A stretch of 64,000 nucleotides of DNA from Tepidiforma sp. Lineage in GTDB: Bacteria; Chloroflexota; Dehalococcoidia; Tepidiformales; Tepidiformaceae. Where the stretch lies: assembly GCA_026003935.1 (NCBI GenBank), contig BPIE01000001.1, positions 62,001-126,000 on the forward strand. The letters run 5' to 3'. Made by a program: the position numbers and the translations under genes. The notes beneath the pieces are model-generated. The model did no database searches. It was not told where the DNA came from and saw only the letters and a list, made by a program, of their open reading frames with translations. Below, in pieces: positions 57,769 to 64,000 of the stretch. The stretch's first letter is position 1; each line of letters starts with the position of its first letter.

Positions 57769-58868
57769 GTCGGGTTGCCGCTGCGCGCGTGATGCCTTAT
57801 CGGCTGCGCCTCGTGTCGGCGCACACCGACGCGCGTAGCGCCTTCAGCTCGCGTGAGGGGGCGCTGCTTGAGCTGACCGACGCTGAGGGGCGGACGGCTC
57901 TTGGGGACTGTGCTCCTCTTCCGCCGTGGTCACCCGGGCTTGACGTCTGTGTCCCGGAGCTCGAACGACGGGCGCGGTCGCTTATCGGTGTGGAGCCCTT
58001 CGCGGCGTTCGAAGAGTTCTCGGCGGATTTACCCCTGGGTGTGCCCGGACCCGTCCGGGCAGCGCTCGAAGCCGCGCTCGGGTTCCTGGCGGCGGCCGAA
58101 CGTCGCGTTCCGCTGGGCGCGCTGCTCGAACCGGGTCGGCAGCGGCCAGACCGATTGCGGGTCAACGCCCTCGTCGATACCGCCGCGCCGGAGGAGGCCG
58201 TGCGCGCTGCCGGGCAGGCCTGGGATGCCGGGTATCGTGCGTTCAAAGTCAAGCTCTCGGACGACGCGGGGCGCGACGCAGCCCTGCTCGCGTCCCTGCG
58301 CCAAGCCCTTGGGCCCCATGCGTACCTGCGCGCGGACGCCAACGGCGCGTGGTCTCCTGAGGAGGCCCTGCGGCGGGTCGATATGCTGCTCGAAGCGAAC
58401 GTTGGGCTCGTCGAGCAGCCCCTGCCGCCGGGGCGCGAAGGGAGCCTGCAGGTCATGCGGGAACTGCGGAGGCGTGGCGTGCGCGTCGCACTGGACGAGT
58501 CGCTGGCGGACGGGGCGAGGGGTCTCGCCCTTCTCGACGAGGATGTGTGCGATGCGGCGGTGCTCAAACCGTCGCTCCTCGGCTTGGGGGCAGCGCGCCG
58601 CATCGCGCGACGGGCCCGCGAGGCAGGGCTCGAGGTGATCGTTACCGGCGCCTTCGAATCGTCGGCTGGGCTCGGGGCTGCTTTGGAGTTCGCGGCAGCC
58701 CTGGGCACCGGCGACACCTGGCATGGGTTTGCGACGGCGCTCGCGGTTCTCGATGACCCGGTGGGAGGTGCTCCGCGGCCTTCCGCCGGGGAGGTGGCCC
58801 TGCCAGCAGCGGGAGTGTTTCCGGGGCTCCGCGGCAGCCCGGCAGGGCGAGAGGTGGTGGGCAGATGA
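57765..58868 (+). CDS. menC: o-Succinylbenzoate synthase
   Basis: A 367-residue enolase-superfamily enzyme. The catalytic Lys pair is K161/K163 (FKVKLSDD), metal ligands are D191 (RADANGAW), E217 (LVEQP) and D244 (VALDES), and the second base is K268 (VLKPSLLG). It dehydrates SHCHC to o-succinylbenzoate. Only the pattern of the enolase family and the gene context separate it from related racemases; position between menB and menE makes the assignment firm. GTG 57765 overlaps menB. Confidence 0.92.
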   Translation: MSRVAAARVMPYRLRLVSAHTDARSAFSSREGALLELTDAEGRTALGDCAPLPPWSPGLDVCVPELERRARSLIGVEPFAAFEEFSADLPLGVPGPVRAALEAALGFLAAAERRVPLGALLEPGRQRPDRLRVNALVDTAAPEEAVRAAGQAWDAGYRAFKVKLSDDAGRDAALLASLRQALGPHAYLRADANGAWSPEEALRRVDMLLEANVGLVEQPLPPGREGSLQVMRELRRRGVRVALDESLADGARGLALLDEDVCDAAVLKPSLLGLGAARRIARRAREAGLEVIVTGAFESSAGLGAALEFAAALGTGDTWHGFATALAVLDDPVGGAPRPSAGEVALPAAGVFPGLRGSPAGREVVGR

Positions 58869-60331
58869 ATGCCGCATCAAAAGCGTTTGATTGGGTGCGG
58901 CACCGCGCTGCGGTCCTGCCCCGTCATCCCGCGGTGGCCTTCGACGGGGGGACGTGGACGTTCGCCGAGCTGGACCGGCGCGTCTCGGCGGTTGCCGGCG
59001 GCATCACCAGGGCAGGTGCGGAACCCGGTGACCGGCTCGCGCTCCTTGGGGCGAATTCCCCGTTTTACGTCGCGGCCGTCTTCGCAGCGGCGCGGTGTGG
59101 TAACCCCGTGGCTCCGTTGAACTGGCGCCTAACCCCGCGTGAGCTTGCCTGGCAGGTCAACCGTATTGGGGCTCGCGTGCTCCTGCACGACTCGGCGTTT
59201 GCCGGGCCGGCGCGAGAGGTGGCGGCCGACGCGGGTGTGCTGCTCCTCGACATCGAGGCCGCCGCCGCGGGTGACGCGGTGCCCGGCCACAGTTCGCCTG
59301 GAATGTGGAGCGGCGATTTCATGCTGATGTTCACCTCAGGCACGACCGGACAGCCCAAGGCGGCACGGCTGACCTTCGAGAACTTCTTCGCCAGTGCGGC
59401 GGCTTCGGCGTTCAATATCGGGGTCCAACCCGCGGACCGCTGGCTGGCGTGCATGCCGCTGTGTCACGTCGGCGGCCTATCCATCGCCACGCGCTCACTC
59501 ATCCAGGGAACGACTGCGGTCATCCATGCCGCGTTTGACCCCGAACGTGTCAACGCCGCACTCCGGCGGGAGGGAATCACCCTCCTCTCCGTGGTGCCAA
59601 CCATGCTCGCGCGCATGCTCGAGGCCGACGACAAACCGTACCCCGCAAGTGTCCGGGCCGTTCTCGTTGGCGGCGGGCCAGTCTCACTCGACGTACTGGA
59701 GCGGGCCGCGTCTCGGGGACTGCCCGTCCTCCAGACGTACGGCCTGACCGAGGCAACGAGCCAGGTTACGACCCTTGCCCCTGGCGACGCATTGACCCAC
59801 CTCGGCTCTGCCGGCAAACCGCTCTTTGGTGTGCAGGTGGCCCTCGACGCGTTGCCCGGTGAGCCCGGAGAGATCCTTGTCGCCGGGCCGACGGTCTTCC
59901 CCGGCTATTTCGATGACCCGGCAGCGACGGCCAGCGCCCTGGACAGCGGATGGCTGCGGACGGGTGACGTCGGACGACTGGACGAAGAAGGGTTCCTCTA
60001 CGTGCTCGACCGGCGAGACGACCTCATCGTCTCCGGGGGGGAAAACGTCTACCCGGCAGAGGTCGAGGCCGCGCTCGAAACTCACCCTGCGGTTCGGGAG
60101 GCTGCGGTGGTCGGCGTACCCGACCCGCGCTGGGGCCAGCTCGTGGCCGCCGCGCTGGTTCCTGCGCCGGGGCGAGTGGTCGACCCCGTGGAGGTCGAGA
60201 CGTGGCTTCGCAAGCGGCTCGCCGCCTACAAGCTGCCGCGCCGGTGGCTCACGGTAGACGCGCTTCCCCGTACGACCAGCGGGAAGCTGCAGCGCCATCG
60301 GGTTCGCGACTGGTTTGGGCCCCACCCGTAG
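58865..60331 (+). CDS. menE: o-Succinylbenzoate--CoA ligase
   Basis: A 488-residue AMP-forming acyl-CoA ligase. The P-loop-like LMFTSGTTGQPKAARLTFEN, the A5-type YGLTEATSQV, the A7-type GWLRTGDVGRLDEEGFLYVL, DRRDDLIVSGGENVYPAEVE and the catalytic Lys near the end (PRTTSGKLQRH) are all present. It activates OSB to OSB-CoA. ATG 58865 overlaps the menC stop. It ends the men run; menA and the final methyltransferase are not in the window. Confidence 0.93.
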   Translation: MNAASKAFDWVRHRAAVLPRHPAVAFDGGTWTFAELDRRVSAVAGGITRAGAEPGDRLALLGANSPFYVAAVFAAARCGNPVAPLNWRLTPRELAWQVNRIGARVLLHDSAFAGPAREVAADAGVLLLDIEAAAAGDAVPGHSSPGMWSGDFMLMFTSGTTGQPKAARLTFENFFASAAASAFNIGVQPADRWLACMPLCHVGGLSIATRSLIQGTTAVIHAAFDPERVNAALRREGITLLSVVPTMLARMLEADDKPYPASVRAVLVGGGPVSLDVLERAASRGLPVLQTYGLTEATSQVTTLAPGDALTHLGSAGKPLFGVQVALDALPGEPGEILVAGPTVFPGYFDDPAATASALDSGWLRTGDVGRLDEEGFLYVLDRRDDLIVSGGENVYPAEVEAALETHPAVREAAVVGVPDPRWGQLVAAALVPAPGRVVDPVEVETWLRKRLAAYKLPRRWLTVDALPRTTSGKLQRHRVRDWFGPHP

Positions 60332-60355
60332 AATGCGCGGCGCGGAGGGTGACCC

Positions 60356-61291
60356 ATGAACTTCGGTCTGCACATCGGCCAACAAAACATCGGGATCGAC
60401 GAGTTGCGCCGTCTCTGGAAGTGGGCAGATACGGCCGGCTTCGACTGGGTCGACGTCTGGGACCACTTCTACGAGGCCCCGCCGGTCGATGGCAACGGCA
60501 GCTGCTTCGAGGCCACGACCTGCATGGCCGCCATGGCGTGTGAAACCGCGCGTGTGCGTATCGGCGTGCTCGTGCTCGGGATGGGATATCGGCACCCCGC
60601 GGTGCTCGCAAACGCGCTTTGCACCATCGACCACCTTAGCGGCGGGCGGCTGGAGATTGGTCTCGGCGCTGGCTGGCACGAGCCCGAGTACCGCGCCTAC
60701 GGCATCGCCTTCCCGTCCATAGGGCAGCGCCTGGATATGCTCGAGGAGGGAATCCAGGTCATCAGGCTCCTGACGACGAAGGACAGGGCCGACTTTGCCG
60801 GGCGGTACTACCGGCTCGACGACGCTGCCTGCAACCCAAAACCTGTCCAGGCCCGGCCGCGCATCTGGGTCGGCGGCAACGGCGAAAAGCGGACGCTTCG
60901 GATTGCCGCTCGGCACGCCGACGGCTGGAACACGCCGTACACCTCTCCTGACGAGTTTGCACGGCTCTCCGGCGTGCTCGACCGCTGGTGCGAAGCGGAG
61001 CAGCGAGACCCTGTGACCATCGAACGCACCGTTAATTTATCGTTCCACCTGGCGGCGAGCCCTGCATCCCTGGACCGGGCAGAGCGGCAGTACCGGGAGA
61101 CTTGGGGCCCGGCGGCCGAGGGGATGCGCAGCCGCGGCGTTGTTACCGGGTTGCCGGCGCAGGCGGTGGAGCTCGTGGGGCGCTACCGCGAGGCTGGCGC
61201 GACACGGGTGAACATCGCCATTCGGCCGCCGGTGGACTGGGACGCCCTCCACGCCTGGACCGAGGAAGTTATCCCGGAGTTTGCCGTCTGA
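60356..61291 (+). CDS. LLM-class (luciferase-like) F420- or flavin-dependent oxidoreductase
   Basis: A 311-residue TIM-barrel protein. The typical N-terminal GLHIGQQNIGIDELRRLW, GVLVLGMGYRHPAVLAN, GGRLEIGLGAGWHEPEYRAYG and IWVGGNGEKRTLRIAARHADG follow the TIGR03560-like group of probable F420-dependent enzymes. It likely moves hydride between F420 or FMN and an unknown substrate. ATG 60356 starts 24 bases after menE, with GGAGG about 6 bases upstream. It may be co-transcribed with the men genes, but it is not a recognised men enzyme. Confidence 0.85.
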   Translation: MNFGLHIGQQNIGIDELRRLWKWADTAGFDWVDVWDHFYEAPPVDGNGSCFEATTCMAAMACETARVRIGVLVLGMGYRHPAVLANALCTIDHLSGGRLEIGLGAGWHEPEYRAYGIAFPSIGQRLDMLEEGIQVIRLLTTKDRADFAGRYYRLDDAACNPKPVQARPRIWVGGNGEKRTLRIAARHADGWNTPYTSPDEFARLSGVLDRWCEAEQRDPVTIERTVNLSFHLAASPASLDRAERQYRETWGPAAEGMRSRGVVTGLPAQAVELVGRYREAGATRVNIAIRPPVDWDALHAWTEEVIPEFAV

Positions 61292-61328
61292 CTGGCCGGC
61301 GGCGGCTGCCTCGCCGTACGATCACGCT

Positions 61329-62483
61329 GTGAACGACCCCCTGCGTGTTGCCGTCCTCGGTTCCACCGGGTCGATCGGGCGGCAGGCGCTTGATGTCATT
61401 GCCCGGTCCGGCGGGCGCTTCGAAGCAGTGGCCCTCGCCGGCGGCGAGAATGCGTCGCTGCTGGCGGAGCAGGTCGCTGCGTTCCGCCCGCGGTATGTTT
61501 CGAGTGTGGTCCAAACCGAAGGACTCTCCGAGGCTGTGGAGGCCGCTGGCGCGGAGGTCGTGGAGCCCGAGGCGATTGCCATCGCGCCGGATATCGATGT
61601 GGTACTCGTCTCCACTGCCGGTGCGGCCGGTCTCCACCCCACGCTCGCGGCGTTGCGAGCCGGGAAGCCGGTGGCCATCGCCAACAAAGAAGTGCTCGTG
61701 ATGGCGGGCCATCTCGTCCGGCAGGCGATGTCGGAGGGCGGCGGCGAGCTACGGCCGGTCGATAGCGAGCACTCTGCCATCTGGCAATGCCTCTGGGGAG
61801 AGTCCCACGCCCGCATTCGCCGCATCATCCTGACCGCGAGCGGCGGAGCCTTTCGGGATTACAGCCTGGAACAGCTCGCTACCGTGACCCCTGAACAGGC
61901 CCTTGACCACCCGACGTGGAAGATGGGGCGGAAGATCACGGTGGATTCCGCGACACTGATGAACAAAGGCATGGAAACCATCGAAGCGATGTGGCTCTTC
62001 GATGTGCCAATGACGGCCGTGGATGTCGTGCTCCATCGCGAATCCATCGTCCATTCACTGGTCGAATTCAGCGACGGAAGTGTCAAGGCGCAGCTCGGCG
62101 TACCCGACATGCGGCTTCCCATCCAGCTCGCGCTAAGCTTCCCCGAACGCGCCCCCGAACCGCCAATGCCGCTGCTCGACCTTGCAACTGTCGGGGCGCT
62201 CCACTTTGGCAAGCCAGACGTAGAGCGGTTCCCCTGCCTCCGCATCGCGATGGATGCAGGGCGCATAGGCGGCACCGCGCCGGCGGTCATGGCCGCCGCC
62301 GACGAGGTCGCGGTCGAACGCTTCCTCCGGCACGAGCTGCGGTTCGTCGATATCCCGCGCGTCATTGAATCAGTCCTCGAGCGTCACAGCCCGATCGCGA
62401 ATCCGACGCTCGAGGAGGTTCTTGGCGCCGATGCTGAGGCTCGGCGGCTGGCGGCGGCCATTGCCCCGGGGGTGGCCGCATGA
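61329..62483 (+). CDS. dxr: 1-deoxy-D-xylulose-5-phosphate reductoisomerase
   Basis: A 384-residue NADPH enzyme of the MEP isoprenoid pathway. Marks: VLGSTGSIGRQALDVIARS near the start; KPVAIANKEVLVMAG; the metal and substrate site VDSEHSAIWQCLWGE; TASGGAFRDYS; HPTWKMGRKITVDSATLMNK; and MGMETIEAMWLFD-like NKGMETIEAMWLF. GTG 61329 starts 37 bases after the oxidoreductase stop; the frame is open upstream but reads poorly. Its TGA overlaps the rseP ATG, the usual dxr-rseP pairing. Confidence 0.95.
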   Translation: MNDPLRVAVLGSTGSIGRQALDVIARSGGRFEAVALAGGENASLLAEQVAAFRPRYVSSVVQTEGLSEAVEAAGAEVVEPEAIAIAPDIDVVLVSTAGAAGLHPTLAALRAGKPVAIANKEVLVMAGHLVRQAMSEGGGELRPVDSEHSAIWQCLWGESHARIRRIILTASGGAFRDYSLEQLATVTPEQALDHPTWKMGRKITVDSATLMNKGMETIEAMWLFDVPMTAVDVVLHRESIVHSLVEFSDGSVKAQLGVPDMRLPIQLALSFPERAPEPPMPLLDLATVGALHFGKPDVERFPCLRIAMDAGRIGGTAPAVMAAADEVAVERFLRHELRFVDIPRVIESVLERHSPIANPTLEEVLGADAEARRLAAAIAPGVAA

Positions 62484-63667
62484 CCTTTCTCGCGTTCGAC
62501 CCCCTCGCAATCCTCCAGGCGGCCGTGCCCTTCCTTGGCATCCTCGTTGTGCTCGTAGTCATCCATGAGTTTGGGCACTTTCTAGCCGCGAAGGCCTTCG
62601 GCATCAAGGTTCTCGAATTTGGTATCGGCTTTCCGCCGCGCGCCTGGACGTTCCTCCGCAGGGGCGAGACCGAGTACACCCTGAACTGGCTCCCGATCGG
62701 CGGCTTCGTGCGGCTGCTTGGCGAAGAGGACCCTTCCGACCCCCGCAGCCTCGCTGCCCAGAAGGCGTGGAAGCGTCTCGTCGTGATGTCGGCTGGCGTG
62801 GTGATGAATCTCGTGACCGCCGTACTGCTCCTCGCAGTCGGGTTCATGGTTCCGAGGGAGCGGGCGCTCACCATGGCGCAAATTCTGGAGGTCGCACCGG
62901 GTTCGCCGGCGGCGGAGGCGCGCATTGAGGGTGTGATGCGCGATGGCTCCACTCCCCAGCCGGGGCTCCAGCCGGGCGACATCGTGCTCGAGGTCGAAGG
63001 AAAGGAAGTCCGCAACACCTCCGAGCTCGTATACGCGAACCGCCTGCACCTCGGCGAGACGCAGCGCTGGGTCATCAACCGGGCGGGGTCGACGCTAACA
63101 GCCTATGTGTATGCGCGCTGGGACCCGCCGCCCGGGCAGGGGCCCACGGGTGTGCGCATCGGTGCTCCGGCTTCGTGCTCCACGGACAGCGAGGGAAATC
63201 CGGTTTCATGCCAGCCCCTGTACCCCTACACCGAGAAGGTCTGGGACTGGCCATGGACTGCGCTGGCGAAGGCGGTCACCTCGCTCGGTGAGACGTTCCG
63301 GCTCACGGTCAACGAGATTCGCGTGATGGTTTCCGGGACGTCCGGCGCCTCCATGTCGAACGGACAGCCGGCCTTCACCGGTCCGGTCGGCATTGCGGAG
63401 ACCACGGGCAACATCATTTCGGAGCAAGGCTGGCGACCGCTGATCGAGCTGGCGGCCCTGTTGAGCCTGAACCTCGCAATCTTCAACGCTCTCCCGATCC
63501 CCATGTTGGACGGCGGCCGCATGCTGTTCGTCTTCATCGAGATTCTCCGCGGGGGACGCCGCATCGCCCCCGAGAAGGAGGCGCTGGTCCACTTCATGGG
63601 ATTCGCGCTCCTGCTCTTTGGCGTTCTGGTCGTGACGTATTTCGATATCGCACGGCTCGTGAGCTGA
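62480..63667 (+). CDS. rseP: RseP-type site-2 membrane protease
   Basis: A 395-residue intramembrane zinc protease. The HExxH motif HEFGH is at 29-33 in the first helix, the NPDG-like ligand is LDGGR near residue 345 (IPMLDGGRMLF), and one PDZ domain lies between (EVAPGSPAAEARIEG and LQPGDIVLEVEGKEV). It cleaves anti-sigma factors or signal peptides inside the membrane. The extra insert in the periplasmic part (about 225-250, CSTDSEGNPVSCQPL) has a Cys pair. ATG 62480 overlaps dxr. Confidence 0.93.
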   Translation: MTFLAFDPLAILQAAVPFLGILVVLVVIHEFGHFLAAKAFGIKVLEFGIGFPPRAWTFLRRGETEYTLNWLPIGGFVRLLGEEDPSDPRSLAAQKAWKRLVVMSAGVVMNLVTAVLLLAVGFMVPRERALTMAQILEVAPGSPAAEARIEGVMRDGSTPQPGLQPGDIVLEVEGKEVRNTSELVYANRLHLGETQRWVINRAGSTLTAYVYARWDPPPGQGPTGVRIGAPASCSTDSEGNPVSCQPLYPYTEKVWDWPWTALAKAVTSLGETFRLTVNEIRVMVSGTSGASMSNGQPAFTGPVGIAETTGNIISEQGWRPLIELAALLSLNLAIFNALPIPMLDGGRMLFVFIEILRGGRRIAPEKEALVHFMGFALLLFGVLVVTYFDIARLVS

Positions 63668-63972
63668 TGTACACGGCCGTCTTTGTGTCAATCTATCTCG
63701 TGGTCTGGGGCACCCTGGCGTTCCTGCCGTGGCTCGGGGTCAGTGTGGCGACACGGGGCCGTGCGGGACTCTGGAACCTTCCGCTCTGCCTCGCCTCGGG
63801 CATCATCGCGGCGCTGGCTGTTCCGTTCACGGGCGCCACGGGGTGGTATGGGCTGTGGGGCAGCCTCGCAGCGGCGTTTTTCGTTCCGCTGACGCTCCTG
63901 CTGGTTCGGCGCTGGGCGGGGTTACCAGGCATCGAAGCACATAGAGAACCGTGGGCGGGCGGGCAGCAGTGA
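63667..63972 (+). CDS. Small three-helix membrane protein
   Basis: A 101-residue protein beginning at ATG 63667, which shares a base with the rseP stop (TGATG). Hydrophobic segments at about 3-24, 35-55 and 63-83 (VFVSIYLVVWGTLAF, LPLCLASGIIAALAV, LWGSLAAAFFVPLTL) are followed by a short soluble tail. No family is recognised. The stop overlaps the next GTG. Confidence 0.65.
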   Translation: MYTAVFVSIYLVVWGTLAFLPWLGVSVATRGRAGLWNLPLCLASGIIAALAVPFTGATGWYGLWGSLAAAFFVPLTLLLVRRWAGLPGIEAHREPWAGGQQ

Positions 63973-64000
63973 GGCAGCTGGCGCTCTCCACCATGTTCGC
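63969..64000 (+). CDS. Start of a gene cut by the right edge
   Basis: GTG 63969 in the GTGA overlap with the preceding stop opens a frame reading RQLALSTMF to the window end. Only ten residues are visible, too few to identify. The overlap pattern used throughout the window supports a real gene start. Confidence 0.4.
   Translation, partial: MRQLALSTMF

Overview
This 64 kb window is GC-rich, gene-dense bacterial chromosome: 62 protein genes, two cut by the window ends, no rRNA or tRNA gene seen, no insertion sequence and no CRISPR array. Gene content points to the Chloroflexota, probably a thermophile or relative in the Dehalococcoidia/Tepidiformia area. The evidence is the pair of membrane families known mainly from Chloroflexi and Archaea (DUF2298/Chlor_Arch_YYY and TIGR03663/Agl23) next to each other, a GuaB3-type IMP dehydrogenase, a men-pathway menaquinone cluster and a nuo complex. 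The lineage is an inference from family knowledge, not from a marker-gene tree.

Layout. 1-8.4 kb: a run of overlapping membrane-glycan genes (DUF2298 protein, GT-C-like protein, Agl23-type protein fused to an NHL propeller, LPG-synthase-type flippase-like protein, flavin oxidoreductase). 8.4-10.7 kb: nuoE-nuoF. 10.7-15.1 kb: mutS-mutL. 15.1-18.7 kb (minus strand): class I fumarase alpha and beta genes with two GNAT acetyltransferases between them, a small possible YjfB-like protein, and an enoyl-CoA hydratase. 18.8-21.3 kb: acyl-CoA dehydrogenase, queF, NAD(P)HX epimerase. 21.3-30.6 kb: nuoACDHJK-orf65-nuoLMN. 30.6-34.9 kb: ybeY, dnaX, ybaB, recR, recO, fmdB-like. 34.9-39.3 kb (minus): rsmI-metG-tatD-polyprenyl synthase. 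39.4-41.2 kb: guaB3 and a secreted protein. 41.2-50.2 kb (minus): NTF2-like, ilvC, TRIC-like channel, rny, ymdB, PHP, fabZ, prfA, prmC, HAD phosphatase. 50.4-53.0 kb: aminopeptidase N. 53.1-60.3 kb: menF-D-H-B-C-E. 60.3-64 kb: LLM oxidoreductase, dxr, rseP, a small membrane protein and the start of one more gene.

How the genes fit together. The nuo genes (NADH to quinone) and the men genes (making the menaquinone) together supply a menaquinone respiratory chain. dxr and the polyprenyl synthase supply isoprenoid precursors that can feed menaquinone tails and lipid-linked glycan carriers. Most genes overlap by 1-4 bases (ATGA, GTGA or TGATG), so translational coupling is the rule.

Most notable points. 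(1) The nuo operon contains only the subunits that carry no Fe-S cluster; nuoB and nuoI are absent from their usual places, and nuoE-nuoF lie 13 kb away. (2) The nuoE and nuoA promoters share the 12-mer CGAATTTCACAA, which looks like a Rex operator half-site, just downstream of the -10 box. (3) Five conserved genes (mutS, dnaX, a HAD phosphatase, pepN, menF) each carry one frameshift, all of the same sense (one extra base), suggesting base-insertion errors in the sequence or, less likely, real lesions. (4) Two paralogous GNATs are embedded between the fumarase subunit genes. No gap above 300 bases lacks a gene.
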